Assembly: GCA_021811185.1 (NCBI GenBank)
Contig: JAJZPL010000018.1
Span: 1-63,602 of the forward strand
Direction: 5' to 3'
From: a bacterium
GTDB taxonomy: Bacteria > Elusimicrobiota > Elusimicrobia > Elusimicrobiales > UBA9959
Length of the DNA: 63,602 bases
Made by a program: the position numbers and the translations under genes. This document shows positions 51,350-59,703 of the stretch, one piece after another. The stretch's first letter is position 1. Each line of letters starts with the position of its first letter. Under the pieces are notes generated by a model, which saw only the letters and a list, made by a program, of their open reading frames with translations, had not been told where the DNA came from and ran no database searches.

Positions 51350-51386
51350 ATTTTAGCAAAACCTCCGGTCTCCACGGCGGCTTTGC
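51350..51386 (-). repeat. Module: TGC-TAAAAT box with decayed hairpin
   Basis: TGC-TAAAAT (51350-51358, minus strand) lies 55 bases before the start at 51295. CCTCCGGTCTCCACGGCGG is a decayed hairpin. Confidence 0.5.
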
Positions 51387-51606
51387 GTTAAAGGTTAAAA
51401 GTAAAGGCCAGCCCCCCCCGCCCTGGCGCCATATTCCCTGCCCCCATATCCTCAGCCTAAGTTCATTCAGGAATTTGCCGCGGTCAAGCGGGTTTATCAC
51501 GAAATTCTTCGCCAGACCGGACTTCCGCCTTATGGTAATAAATTTCCATGGCCTGAAATTAGTCCAGTGTTCGTTCCAGAACGCATAACCCTTGCCCGCT
51601 TGAGTT

Positions 51607-51615
51607 TGGTAAAAT
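51607..51615 (+). promoter_or_regulatory. Leaderless promoter of the second DUF3592 gene
   Basis: TGG-TAAAAT, six bases, ATG at 51622. Confidence 0.6.
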
Positions 51616-51621
51616 TTGGCG

Positions 51622-52251
51622 ATGGAACTTTCCGGAGCGTCAAGCAGATTACTCGGCCATGTCCTGGCCTTCGCCTTTCTTTGTCTCGGCACGTTCATAC
51701 TTAACGACGTCTATCTTTTCCACGCCTCCAAGTCCTGGCCCGCCGAAGCGGGCACGGTAACCGGCTCGTACAGCAGCTGCGCGGCGGGCCGGAACTACAA
51801 CTGCACCGCCGAGGTAAGCTACGCTTACGGGTCGCGCACCGGCCAGGCGCAGATGCAATCCAGCGGCCTGTGGTACACGGGCAAGTGGGCAACGGATGAG
51901 ATGCTGAAGAATTTCCGGGAAGGCGCGCCCGTTAAGGTCCGCGTCGACCCGGCCAGGCCGGGCCGCACCAGGCTGGAGGGCGCCGGCGCCATGGACTGGC
52001 GCGCGGGCGTGTTCTTCCTGGCGCTTGCCGCGGGCATCTTTGCGCTCAACAAAGACCGGGGCGGCGCGCACGCCCCCGGGCAGGATGGCGCCAGCCCGTA
52101 CCCGCACGGCGTCCCGCCCGCGGCCACCGAAAAGGAACCCGCTCCGAAACCATACCGCAACGCCTACCCCCGTTACGGCAGGCTCATCTTCGCCCTGCTG
52201 GGGATAGCGGCCGCCTTCCTTATAAACTTTTTCATAGCGTTAAGACAGTAG
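51622..52251 (+). CDS. DUF3592 membrane protein (paralogue)
   Basis: 209 residues. Same layout as the gene at 18612: membrane segment (about 10-30), SWPAEAGTVTGSYSSCAAG, then EVSYAYGSRTGQAQMQSSG, APVKVRVDPARPGRTRL, and a second segment near 127-142. A Pro-rich loop and a third segment at the C-terminus are added. Function unknown. Both family members here appear to be leaderless. Confidence 0.8.
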   Translation: MELSGASSRLLGHVLAFAFLCLGTFILNDVYLFHASKSWPAEAGTVTGSYSSCAAGRNYNCTAEVSYAYGSRTGQAQMQSSGLWYTGKWATDEMLKNFREGAPVKVRVDPARPGRTRLEGAGAMDWRAGVFFLALAAGIFALNKDRGGAHAPGQDGASPYPHGVPPAATEKEPAPKPYRNAYPRYGRLIFALLGIAAAFLINFFIALRQ

Positions 52252-52282
52252 CCCAATTAACGCATCCCTCCGGTCGCCTTTT

Positions 52283-52340
52283 TTAAAACAAACCCGCCGG
52301 GCTGCCCCGGCGGTAATGCTAAATTTCAAGACCTAATCCT
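52283..52340 (-). terminator. Recurrent hairpin with A-tail
   Basis: Hairpin 52283-52314 (CTGC loop), then TAATGCTAAATTTCAAGACC, an A-tail, ending at the cyanophycinase gene stop. Confidence 0.75.
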
Positions 52341-52354
52341 TTTGCCCGGGCCGG

Positions 52355-53326
52355 TCAGCGCGCGGTGAGCACGCCTTTCTTAACGTCCACAAGTTCGGAG
52401 CGCCCCTCGCCTTCCCAGGTCTTTACATTGAAGCGCTGGCCGGGAGCCGCGGTTACCACCTCGAAAGCTCCGGCGGTCAAAGGCGCCCCGGGCCGGCAGA
52501 CCCGCGGCTTGCGCGAAAGCCTGGCGAACACGGCGTTGTTCTTGCCCGTCACCACCGCCGCGCCCGAGCCGTCCACCAGCACGGCGGTCTCCTCGTCGAC
52601 GCCTATCCCCTTGGCCTCTCCGGTCCAGCCGTCCTGTACAAGCCTGGCCATAAAGGCCAGCAGCCGGCCGAGCCGGCCGCGCTGCGAAAAATGCGAATCG
52701 GCAATTATCCCTTTCAGCTGGGGGATTTCCAGAAAATCCTTGCCGAGCGTGACCTCCAGGGCGTAAGGATTTTTCAGCGCCTCGTCGGAGGTGACGGTGT
52801 CGTGCAGCGCCTCGAACTGGAATTGCCCCAGGATGGCGAGCCCCGCGCTGATCCCGCCCACCGGAACCCCGCGCTTTATGGCCCTGTTAACCGCGTCCTG
52901 TACCGGGGTATGCTTCCAGAACTTCACGTATTCAGCCTGGTCCCCGCCGGCGAAGTAGATGCCGTCGGCTTGGTCTATCTTGCCAAGGATGAACGGGTCG
53001 TACGCGGGAGCCATGGAGTTGAAACTAAAGGTCTCTACGGAGTCCGCCTTGCCGAGCGTGGCCAGCATTTCCTGCGCCCCTTCGTCCTCGTCCGCCCGCA
53101 GCACCACTATATCCCCGCCGTCCGCCCGGCGCAGCAGCCAGCGGATCGCTTCCCCGGGATCGTCCGCGCCGCCTTCAAGTACGGCTCCGCCCTGCGGGGA
53201 CGCTTTGGCGTCCGCCGGATCCCCGGTGAGCGAATAGGCGAAGCCCTTGCCGGCCGCGGCGGCGGCCTGCGCCAGGCCCGCGAGGAACAACGCAGGGAGC
53301 AGCCACGGGAATTTTAATTTTACCAT
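52355..53326 (-). CDS. Exported cyanophycinase-like S51-type serine hydrolase
   Basis: 323 residues. A signal peptide (LLPALFLAGLAQAAAAAG) precedes the class-I-glutamine-amidotransferase-like fold of the S51 family: nucleophile Ser160 in GGISAGLAILG, then IADSHFSQRGRLGRL, and GIGVDEETAVLVDG. Classical cyanophycinases degrade cyanophycin inside the cell; exported forms exist and could use external polymer or other peptides. A CATAAT box lies seven bases before the ATG. Confidence 0.85.
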   Translation of the reverse strand: MVKLKFPWLLPALFLAGLAQAAAAAGKGFAYSLTGDPADAKASPQGGAVLEGGADDPGEAIRWLLRRADGGDIVVLRADEDEGAQEMLATLGKADSVETFSFNSMAPAYDPFILGKIDQADGIYFAGGDQAEYVKFWKHTPVQDAVNRAIKRGVPVGGISAGLAILGQFQFEALHDTVTSDEALKNPYALEVTLGKDFLEIPQLKGIIADSHFSQRGRLGRLLAFMARLVQDGWTGEAKGIGVDEETAVLVDGSGAAVVTGKNNAVFARLSRKPRVCRPGAPLTAGAFEVVTAAPGQRFNVKTWEGEGRSELVDVKKGVLTAR

Positions 53327-53400
53327 TGCCAAGATTATGCCGTAATAAACCACCCTCCGTAAGGGCAAAAGGACCCACCCCGCCCCGGGCTTTGTTCCGG

Positions 53401-53483
53401 GAACAAACCCGCCCGTCTGCACGGCGGTTTTGCATGCCCTGCCGACAACTAGCCATTAAGCCGGCAGCGTCCCATATCCCCTT
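53401..53483 (-). terminator. Decayed recurrent hairpin with B-tail
   Basis: AACAAACCCGCCCGTCTGC with ACGGCGGTT keeps a short stem (53401-53431). CCGGCAGCGTCCC (53460-53472) is a B-tail core next to the P460 gene stop. Confidence 0.45.
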
Positions 53484-53994
53484 ATCTTACCGAAGGAATA
53501 AACACCGGCTTGGTGAACACGTAATCGCTGTTCCTGAGCGGTAAATGGCAGGCAAAGCATTCCCTGACGAAATCGGGATTCTTGCCGTACGGTTTAAGTT
53601 CCTTGCCCACCCAGCGCGCGAACCCCCAGCCGCCCGTCTCCGCGTACTTGCGGGAATCCTTTACCATGAATTCCACCTGCACGAAATCCCCCGGCACCGA
53701 GGCCGGGGGCCAGGCCTCGTTCGTTTTTCGCTTCCAGGCCACTTTGGCCATCACCGTCCCGTCCGGCCAGGGCTTTAAGCGCCCTTCACGGGCGGCCTTT
53801 ATTGCCGTAGCATTCCCCAAGATAGCCCTCATCGTATCGTTATCCGAGCGCGCCGAAGTGGAGATCAGGCGCCAGTCGGCGAAATCCGCCGGCAGTTCAA
53901 TGCCGTTAGGCGCCGGCGCGGGCCTTTCTTTCTTGGAGAACGCCAGCCCGGCCCCCAACGCCAGCACGGCGGCCGCTATGAATAGTTTTCTCAT
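53482..53994 (-). CDS. Cytochrome P460-family c-type haem protein
   Basis: 170 residues with a signal peptide and the P460 pattern: ADWRLISTSARSDNDTMRAI, AIKAAREGRLKPWPDGTVMA, WGFARWVGKELKPYGK, and the haem site ECFACHLP (CxxCH). Members include ammonia-oxidiser P460 and cytochrome c'-beta, often acting on hydroxylamine or NO; many are uncharacterised. GGAGGGAG precedes the ATG. Confidence 0.85.
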   Translation of the reverse strand: MRKLFIAAAVLALGAGLAFSKKERPAPAPNGIELPADFADWRLISTSARSDNDTMRAILGNATAIKAAREGRLKPWPDGTVMAKVAWKRKTNEAWPPASVPGDFVQVEFMVKDSRKYAETGGWGFARWVGKELKPYGKNPDFVRECFACHLPLRNSDYVFTKPVFIPSVR

Positions 53995-54007
53995 TATCTC
54001 CCTCCTG

Positions 54008-54089
54008 AATATAGCAAGGCTCCCCCGATTCTACCAAAACAAACCGCTTGGCATACACATCGGTAATGCTAAATTTCAAGACCTGATCC
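54008..54089 (-). repeat. Two promoter boxes, decayed hairpin and A-tail, divergent gap
   Basis: TGC-TATATT (54008-54016) and TGG-TAGAAT (54028-54036) both face the P460 gene. The hairpin behind (54037-54064) is badly decayed and ends in TAATGCTAAATTTCAAGACC, an A-tail. The other neighbour is divergent. Confidence 0.55.
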
Positions 54090-54118
54090 ATTCATACTGC
54101 GCTTCCCTTTGCTGTTTG

Positions 54119-54127
54119 TGATAGAAT
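54119..54127 (+). promoter_or_regulatory. Extended -10 box of the aldo/keto reductase gene
   Basis: TGA-TAGAAT, about 43 bases before the ATG; the leader carries AGGAGGAG. Confidence 0.6.
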
Positions 54128-54169
54128 GGGCCTTGGGAAGGGAAAACATTTAAAGGTACAGGAGGAGTT

Positions 54170-55156
54170 ATGGAACAAAGAGAACTGGGGCGGTCGGGGC
54201 TTAAAGTTTCGGCCATCGGGCTGGGCTGCATGGGGATGTCGGAATTCTACGGGCCCTCCAACGACGCCGAATCCGTAAAGACCATCCGCCGGGCCATAGA
54301 CCTGGGGATTAATTTTTTCGACACGGCCGACATGTACGGCCCCTTCGTCAACGAGGAACTGGTAGGCAGGGCGCTGAAGCCCCACCGCTCGAAGGTGATC
54401 CTGGCCACCAAATTCGGCAATGTGCGCGGGCCCAAAGGCGAACGGCTGGGCGTTAACGGCAAGCCGGAGTACGTGCGCCAGGCCTGCGAGGCCAGCCTTA
54501 AGCGCCTTGGCGTGGAGACCATAGACCTTTATTACCAGCACCGGGTAGACCCCGCCACGCCCATAGAGGACACCGTAGGCGAGATGTCCCGGCTGGTGGA
54601 GGAGGGCAAGGTGCGTTTCCTGGGCCTGTCCGAAGCCGCGCCGCAGACCATCCGCCGCGCGCATAAGACGCACAAGATCGCCGCGCTGCAGACCGAGTAT
54701 TCCCTCTGGACCCGCGACCTCGAGGCGGAGATCCTGCCCGTGATCCGCGAACTTGGCATAGGCCTTGTGCCGTACAGCCCGCTGGGCCGCGGCTTCCTCA
54801 CCGGCAAGATAAGATCGGCCGACGCGCTGACCAAGACGGACTTCAGGCTGATGACCCCGCGCTTCCAGGGCGAGAACCTGCAAAAGAACCTGGAGATAGT
54901 GGCCAGGCTGGAGGAAATAGCGGCGCGCAAAGGCTGCACCACCGCCCAGCTGGCCCTGGCCTGGGTGCTGGCTCGCGGCCATGACATAGTCCCCATCCCC
55001 GGCACCAGGCACGTTAAATACCTGGAGGATAACGCCGCCGCCGTAAAAGTAGCCCTGTCAGAAGAAGACATGAAAGCCCTGGACAAAGCCGCCCCCCCGG
55101 GCGCCGCCGCCGGCCAGCGCTACCCCGAAGCCGCCATGCACACCGTGAACGTCTAG
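54170..55156 (+). CDS. Aldo/keto reductase
   Basis: 328 residues, a TIM-barrel NADPH oxidoreductase. The tetrad is present: [10 protein letters not shown] (Asp and Tyr), VILATKFG (Lys) and YYQHRVD (His). [13 protein letters not shown] near the start and [15 protein letters not shown] near the end are typical of the YajO/IolS-like group. It acts on aldehydes; the physiological substrate is unknown. Monocistronic. Confidence 0.95.
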   Translation: MEQRELGRSGLKVSAIGLGCMGMSEFYGPSNDAESVKTIRRAIDLGINFFDTADMYGPFVNEELVGRALKPHRSKVILATKFGNVRGPKGERLGVNGKPEYVRQACEASLKRLGVETIDLYYQHRVDPATPIEDTVGEMSRLVEEGKVRFLGLSEAAPQTIRRAHKTHKIAALQTEYSLWTRDLEAEILPVIRELGIGLVPYSPLGRGFLTGKIRSADALTKTDFRLMTPRFQGENLQKNLEIVARLEEIAARKGCTTAQLALAWVLARGHDIVPIPGTRHVKYLEDNAAAVKVALSEEDMKALDKAAPPGAAAGQRYPEAAMHTVNV

Positions 55157-55166
55157 CAACCCGCCT

Positions 55167-55199
55167 CAAAAAACAAAACCGCCGGGCTGCCCCGGCGGT
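55167..55199 (-). terminator. Recurrent hairpin between convergent genes
   Basis: Full stem, CTGC loop, CAAAAAACAAAA flank. Confidence 0.85.
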
Positions 55200-55226
55200 G
55201 CATTGCTGTTAATAAATAGCATTAAG

Positions 55227-55766
55227 TCAGTGGACTCTATCGTCACTTTTGCGCATAGGGATTTCGTCGATTTCCTTATTCATACGCATAACAGCATCCT
55301 GAGTGAACCAGGCGGATATTCTTTTGGCAAAGTACGCGGCGATCAGTACGAAGATATAAACACTCACAGTGCTGACCCACTTCGGCAGGCGGAAGCCAAG
55401 ACCAAGCTGCACCTTGACCGAAGCCCAAGCCAATAACCCAAGCAAAGGGAACCACAGCATTAACTCCCTGAAAGACAAGGGCATCGGCATCTTCCAGAAA
55501 CATTTATCTATTATTTGCCCGTCCACCACGACCTTTATGGCGACCACACAATCCAGGATATAGGTTTTGATCTGCACATACCCTTTCTGCCCTGAAACCA
55601 GCGTGAAGCGGTGGAAATGATCGAGGCCGACGCAATTCATCTTTTGTGAAACCTTTAGCCCGTCCACGAACACCCGTTCCATGGCCGTACCGGAAGAAAT
55701 TTGGACATCAATCCTGTGCCCGCCGTATTTGCTTACAAGTATGCTGTCGGACTTCGGTTTTTTCAT
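55227..55766 (-). CDS. Membrane protein with N-terminal beta domain
   Basis: 179 residues: a beta-rich N-terminal half (GGHRIDVQISSGTAMERVFV, LDHFHRFTLVSGQKGYVQI), then two membrane segments (about 100-120 and 133-150) and a polar tail. Unknown family. GC is lower than in the first half of the window. It starts three bases after the stop of the stub at 55770. Confidence 0.55.
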   Translation of the reverse strand: MKKPKSDSILVSKYGGHRIDVQISSGTAMERVFVDGLKVSQKMNCVGLDHFHRFTLVSGQKGYVQIKTYILDCVVAIKVVVDGQIIDKCFWKMPMPLSFRELMLWFPLLGLLAWASVKVQLGLGFRLPKWVSTVSVYIFVLIAAYFAKRISAWFTQDAVMRMNKEIDEIPMRKSDDRVH

Positions 55767-55769
55767 AGT

Positions 55770-55841
55770 TCACCTGCATCCCGCCGCCCCAGCAACGACT
55801 GCAAGCGGAATAGGCAGATATTTTATCTTCACTTTCGCCAT
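55770..55841 (-). pseudogene. 5' stub of a duplicate of the 61166 gene
   Basis: 23 codons, MAKVKIKYLPIPLAVVAGAAGC and one more, then TGA. The first 17 codons match the start of the gene at 61459 (MAKGKIKYLLVPLAVVIG). Upstream bases match too. The rest is gone. It overlaps the spacing to the 55766 ATG and may now serve only as a translated leader. Confidence 0.6.
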
Positions 55842-55858
55842 ATCGCCAGCAGCGTCCC

Positions 55859-56455
55859 TTACTGCCATTTGCTATTTCCGCTATTCATCTGATATCTTTC
55901 GAATTCGATGCGGTACTCCGGGTCCTGCGGGGCCTGGGGCTCCAAGTAAACTTTCGCATTGCTTCTCAGCATTTCCAGGATACGGGGCCTAACACCCATT
56001 GGACTGACCTGCAGGGGGATCCAAAACTTGTTTTTCTCCGCCCGATCCAATTCCACCACTATCCCGTATGGAGTATTCACAACGCGCGCCAAAGTATTCC
56101 AATCGAATGAACCAACGGCTTTTTCGGACCGATACGACACGCCTTTATCGGAAAATATCAGTTCGACACTGGCGATTATTTCGCTTGTTTTCAGCAGGTC
56201 CCGGCGAAAGCCCCACCGCAGCACGATCCAACGCATTACCTTGGAGAACAAAAACGAGAAACCCGCAATAGCGGTAAGCCCTATCACCTGCCGCTGCCAG
56301 GGTGTTTTATAATAGCACATCATCCCGACCAGGATCAGGTAAGTCAGCCCCGTGCGCAAATATTCTTTCTTCGATGCGGCCGGCTCGTCCCACATTTCAC
56401 TCAAAGTATTGTCCGCGGCGCTTAAATCGAATTTTACACTTAATTCTTCGTTCAT
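55859..56455 (-). CDS. YcxB-like membrane protein
   Basis: 198 residues: polar N-terminus, two membrane segments (about 35-50 and 57-78), then a PH-like C-terminal domain, VELIFSDKGVSYRSEKAVGS, FDWNTLARVVNTPYGIVVEL, FWIPLQVSPMGVRPRILEML. This is the layout of the YcxB family. Role unknown. A B-tail core (CAGCAGCGTCCCTTA) lies across its stop. Confidence 0.75.
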   Translation of the reverse strand: MNEELSVKFDLSAADNTLSEMWDEPAASKKEYLRTGLTYLILVGMMCYYKTPWQRQVIGLTAIAGFSFLFSKVMRWIVLRWGFRRDLLKTSEIIASVELIFSDKGVSYRSEKAVGSFDWNTLARVVNTPYGIVVELDRAEKNKFWIPLQVSPMGVRPRILEMLRSNAKVYLEPQAPQDPEYRIEFERYQMNSGNSKWQ

Positions 56456-56488
56456 AATTACCCGTAAGAGCCAGGTTTCCCGGTCGGT

Positions 56489-57004
56489 TTACCTGGTCTT
56501 GGCGAAGAGGAGCCCGTCCACGGGACGGCCATGCTTAACGGCGTCCTTGACCAGGCGGCCTTCGTACTTGTAGCCGGCCTTTTGCAGCACCCGCGCCGAA
56601 GCCTTGTTCACTACGAAGACCTTGCCGTAGACCCGGCGCAGTTTAAGCTCGTTAAAAGCGTAGCGCGTAAGCGTTTTTACCGCTCCGGAGACTATCCCCC
56701 TGCCCCAGTATTTAACGCCAAGCCAGTAACCTATCTCGGCCCTGTGGCCGTTCATGGCGGATAAGCCTATGCCGCCTATAACCGCGCCGTCCAGGTCGAT
56801 GGCCAGGTTAAGCTGCGTCCTTTCCTTGCTGCGCTCCAGCTTGCGGTTGAAATCCACCCACCCCCGCGCGCCCTCGAGCGTGTAGGGATACGGGATGTTC
56901 AGGGTATAGCGCTCCACCTTCCTGTCGTTTATGTTCTCCACTATAGAGGGCTCGTCCCCCCTGCGGAAAGGCCTAAGCCTATAAGGTCCGAATTTAAATT
57001 CCAT
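56489..57004 (-). CDS. GNAT-family N-acetyltransferase (RimJ/RimL type), intact copy
   Basis: 171 residues. MEFKFGPYRLRPFRRGDEPS opens the fold; the acetyl-CoA site is in IGYWLGVKYWGRGIVSGAVKTLTRYAF (about 92-118), followed by RVYGKVFVVNKASARVLQKAGY (about 124-145). It is of the ribosomal-protein serine acetyltransferase type; the substrate is not known. GGGGGAT precedes the ATG. A shortened copy lies at 59790. Confidence 0.9.
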   Translation of the reverse strand: MEFKFGPYRLRPFRRGDEPSIVENINDRKVERYTLNIPYPYTLEGARGWVDFNRKLERSKERTQLNLAIDLDGAVIGGIGLSAMNGHRAEIGYWLGVKYWGRGIVSGAVKTLTRYAFNELKLRRVYGKVFVVNKASARVLQKAGYKYEGRLVKDAVKHGRPVDGLLFAKTR

Positions 57005-57032
57005 ATGATAATCCCCCAAGCCAACCGCCAAT

Positions 57033-57158
57033 ATTCTACCAAAACAGAACCGCCGGACCGTTAACGAGGGGACGCTGATGACTAAATGACTAATTACGAC
57101 CAGCACCCCAATATCTTCATTCAGCCAAAACAAAACCGCCGGGCTTCCCCGGCGGTTC
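57033..57158. repeat. Two hairpin modules and an inverted B-tail in a divergent gap
   Basis: First module: TGG-TAGAAT (57033-57041, minus strand) and only the left hairpin arm (to 57060). Then GGGGACGCTGATGACTAA (57069-57086), which is the B-tail in the opposite orientation. Second module: a complete hairpin (57126-57158, CTTC loop) with CAAAACAAAA flank. Neither hairpin ends a gene, since the neighbours are divergent. Confidence 0.6.
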
Positions 57159-57184
57159 GCAAAGGCCCAGACGCTCCGCATATT

Positions 57185-57193
57185 TGGTATAAA
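57185..57193 (+). promoter_or_regulatory. Extended -10 box of the 57221 gene
   Basis: TGG-TATAAA, 27 bases before the ATG, with AAAAGGATGG between. Confidence 0.6.
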
Positions 57194-57220
57194 TATCTGG
57201 ACGACGGAAAAGGATGGTCC

Positions 57221-57766
57221 ATGCGGAAACTTACACTTTACACCGGCATCAACAAGCGCCTCTACCATTCGCTGTTCGGGCTTTTCTTCGGCGCCATGGC
57301 GGCCGGCGGCGGTTTTTTCCTGCAGGCGGCTCCGGGGCTGGCCTGGCGCGGCCCCAACGGGCCGATCTACGGTGTCATGGCCTCGATCTTCCTCGCCTGC
57401 GGCGGCTTCCTCGGAGGTTATTTTTTATGGGTGACCGTGGACTGGCGGCCTGAACTGGCGCTCAGCGAAGAAGGGCTCAGCCTCCCGGCCGGCGGCGCGG
57501 CGGTAATAAGCTGGGCGGACATAGCCGCCGTGGATTATTCCATACAGACCAATCCCCGCAACAGCTACTACACCGTTATCCTGCGGCTGAAAGTGCTGGA
57601 CCCCGAATTCAAATACCCTGTCCGCGGAAAGGCTTCCGCCGCCGGAGAAGGCGGCGCGGAAATTATTTACGAACAGGACATAGCCAACCTTACGCTGGAC
57701 TACAAAAAGGTGCTGCAGATAATTTACGACCATCTGCCCCCTGGCACCCCTCATCCCCCCGCCTAG
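57221..57766 (+). CDS. Membrane protein with PH-like C-terminal domain
   Basis: 181 residues: two membrane segments (about 18-35 and 50-72) and a soluble domain starting RPELALSEEGLSLPAGGAAV, ISWADIAAVDYSIQTNPRNS, a bPH/YcxB-like pattern. A Pro-rich end. Unknown role; similar in plan to the gene at 55859. Confidence 0.65.
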   Translation: MRKLTLYTGINKRLYHSLFGLFFGAMAAGGGFFLQAAPGLAWRGPNGPIYGVMASIFLACGGFLGGYFLWVTVDWRPELALSEEGLSLPAGGAAVISWADIAAVDYSIQTNPRNSYYTVILRLKVLDPEFKYPVRGKASAAGEGGAEIIYEQDIANLTLDYKKVLQIIYDHLPPGTPHPPA

Positions 57767-57770
57767 CCAG

Positions 57771-57800
57771 AAACAAAACCGCCGGGCATCAGCGTCCCCT
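57771..57800 (-). repeat. Half hairpin fused to a B-tail
   Basis: AAACAAAACCGCCGGGCATC runs straight into AGCGTCCCCTATCCCC: the right arm of the hairpin is deleted. It lies between convergent genes, about 45 bases from the hydrolase stop. Confidence 0.55.
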
Positions 57801-57845
57801 ATCCCCACGCATTCGCCCTTAACGCAGATACGGGCAATCGGGCGG

Positions 57846-58760
57846 TTATTCGAGAGTATCTATTCGCCGGAGAAAACCTCCGACAGTTCTTACGTATTCG
57901 CGCGGTTCTTCAAGCGTACAAAGGTGCGAGCTGTTTTTGAATAAGTGGAACTCCCCCCCCGGAACGCTGCTTGCGTGCTTACGAACCGTATCTGGCGTGG
58001 CTTCGTCATATCTGCCGCACGTGAAGAGCGCCGGAACTAGAACGCCATGAAGATCTTTCGCACGGTCGAATTTCTTCAGTGAGCCGGTTGCGATGTACTC
58101 CGTAGGGCCCCACATCTTCATATACCCGTCCCTGGCTACACCCGCCGCCATTAGTTTCATGGAATGCGGCTGCTGCGCGCCCTTGCCGACATTCCTGACG
58201 ATAAACTTGTCCCCATACGCCTTATTCGCGGCCTTGAACGCTTTCCCGTCGTACTTCTTAGCGCGCAGGGATGCGGCAATGGCTTTTTGATGCTTGATCG
58301 GAAGTTGTTTTATAAGGCGTCCGGCATCCGTTGTCCATTGCCTCGCATCCAGGCAAGGGGACGAGAACACGAGCGCGCGCACAGTATTCGGGGATGAAAA
58401 ATAGTATTCCGCCGCGAGCATAGAGCCCCACGAATGGCCAAGAAGAGCTATCTTCCGGTATCCAAGCGAGACGCGCAGATCCTCGAGTTCCTGGACGAAG
58501 GTTTTAACGGCCCAATATTTCCCATTGATGCGATCGGAACGGCCGCAGCCGATCTGGTCGTAGATCACGACTTCGCGCTCGTCCGCGAGAGACAGTATCT
58601 CGCTATAAGTTTCGTGAGTACCGCCCGGCCCGCCGTGCAGGATAAACAGCGGAGTGCTTTTCCGGGCACGGGCCGGCAAAAGCCGGCGGAAAAACGTACG
58701 GCCGATACTGCGGCCCATATACCCTTGTTCCTCTATATGTGAAACGATTTTAGTCTTCAT
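57846..58760 (-). CDS. Alpha/beta hydrolase, proline-iminopeptidase-like (S33)
   Basis: 304 residues. HGGPGGTHETY (oxyanion loop, about 42-52), YDQIGCGRSD, nucleophile Ser110 in LLGHSWGSMLA, FTCGRYDEATPD and the final His in NSSHLCTLEE make a complete S33 set. The family releases N-terminal proline or hydrolyses similar amides; the substrate is not certain. GC is moderate. Confidence 0.88.
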   Translation of the reverse strand: MKTKIVSHIEEQGYMGRSIGRTFFRRLLPARARKSTPLFILHGGPGGTHETYSEILSLADEREVVIYDQIGCGRSDRINGKYWAVKTFVQELEDLRVSLGYRKIALLGHSWGSMLAAEYYFSSPNTVRALVFSSPCLDARQWTTDAGRLIKQLPIKHQKAIAASLRAKKYDGKAFKAANKAYGDKFIVRNVGKGAQQPHSMKLMAAGVARDGYMKMWGPTEYIATGSLKKFDRAKDLHGVLVPALFTCGRYDEATPDTVRKHASSVPGGEFHLFKNSSHLCTLEEPREYVRTVGGFLRRIDTLE

Positions 58761-58799
58761 AATGATCAGCGCAGAATGCAGGATTAGCCCCGTTGGAAT

Positions 58800-58890
58800 A
58801 TTCTACCAAAACAAACCCGCCGGGCTTCCCCGGCGGTTTTGTCTTCTTGCTTATAAACAGCTATTAAACCATCAGCGTCCCCTATCCAGA
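58800..58890 (-). terminator. Module with recurrent hairpin and B-tail
   Basis: TGG-TAGAAT (58800-58808, minus strand) faces the hydrolase start at 58760. The hairpin 58807-58840 has TTTTG on its right too. ACCATCAGCGTCCCCTATCC (58867-58886), a B-tail, overlaps the end of the next small gene. Confidence 0.7.
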
Positions 58891-59120
58891 CTATCCCCCT
58901 CACGCATCCTCCCTCGCTTGACAGGAACCACCTTGGTTTTGAATTTAGAGCCCTCTACCAGCGTTGGCAGGATCTTAGATAATACCCACCCGTTTGTTCT
59001 CAGGTAACTTTTTCCACCTACAGTCATGCTCCACGGAGAGGTCTTATCTCCGGTAGGCGTGAAAGTGCGCACCTTCTTGTTCCCGCGATACTGTTCAATG
59101 ATGCATTCAGAATTCTTCAT
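58872..59120 (-). CDS. Small basic hypothetical protein
   Basis: 82 residues, beta-rich: ECIIEQYRGNKKVRTFTPTG, WSMTVGGKSYLRTNGWVLSK, then a basic tail (KVVPVKRGRMREGDSLDRGR). The last codons are formed by the B-tail repeat, so the natural C-terminus may have been replaced. GAGGTACAT precedes the ATG. It lies 28 bases after the 59149 gene in the same direction. Confidence 0.5.
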   Translation of the reverse strand: MKNSECIIEQYRGNKKVRTFTPTGDKTSPWSMTVGGKSYLRTNGWVLSKILPTLVEGSKFKTKVVPVKRGRMREGDSLDRGR

Positions 59121-59148
59121 ATGTACCTCAAAGGGGTCCAACCCGGCA

Positions 59149-59697
59149 TTACTCCCGCCAGTCGAAAGTCCTGAAGGAAGAGATCTCCAGTGCTCCTTTC
59201 AAGAACAAATGCGGCGCGCGTTTCCAGAACACAGGATGCTCCCCTTTGGCCTTACATTCCCGGTAATACAGCATATTCGCCTCTGGCATGCCGGAAAGCT
59301 CCCGGACGCGTTCCGGCCGCACCGGCTCCAGGTCCGATGGCAGCAACGTCCGGCTCTCCTGCCATATACGGGTATTAAGATAAAGCAGGCTCGGCAGCGC
59401 GGGGAGCGCTTTCATAGGGATTTCGATCCAGGTAAAGCCCAGATTCCGGAAATCAAACCCGGCATCCGCCAACTTGCGAAAGATCACGTAGGGGTGCACC
59501 AACGAAAAATGGAGGACGTCGTTCCACAGCGCGTCCATTCCGGGGATGGACACATCGAGCAGCCATTCCCGCCCCCGGTACTTCCGGACTTCCCTTTCAT
59601 ACACCTCAGGGAGAATTTTCTTCAACGTATTCAGCGGGTAGAGCCTGTCGCCCACGAAGCCGCTTCGCTTCCCGTGATATATACATAACTCGCTCAT
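59149..59697 (-). CDS. Hypothetical protein, 182 residues
   Basis: Soluble mixed protein: MSELCIYHGKRSGFVGDRLY at the start, FTWIEIPMKALPALPSLLYL in the middle, EANMLYYRECKAKGEHPVFW late. No family recognised. The ATG follows a TAGAAT box by exactly six bases with no ribosome site, so it is probably leaderless. Confidence 0.55.
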   Translation of the reverse strand: MSELCIYHGKRSGFVGDRLYPLNTLKKILPEVYEREVRKYRGREWLLDVSIPGMDALWNDVLHFSLVHPYVIFRKLADAGFDFRNLGFTWIEIPMKALPALPSLLYLNTRIWQESRTLLPSDLEPVRPERVRELSGMPEANMLYYRECKAKGEHPVFWKRAPHLFLKGALEISSFRTFDWRE

Positions 59698-59703
59698 CCC
59701 CAA

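Larger units (their letters stand above)
51348..51617 (-). pseudogene. Possible gene remnant
   Basis: An open frame reads like the C-terminal end of a PH-type domain protein (HWTNFRPWKFITIRRKSG, NFVINPLDRGKFLNELRLRI) but has no start and overlaps the promoter of the 51622 gene. Its end runs into the decayed hairpin. It is either a truncated gene or chance; coding is plausible only as a relic. Confidence 0.3.

Noticed and set aside
56489..57268. N-terminal extension of the GNAT gene by 88 codons
   Set aside because: The extra part runs through two copies of the hairpin module, whose translation gives runs like RRGSPAVLFW; the family begins at the ATG at 57004, which has a good ribosome site.
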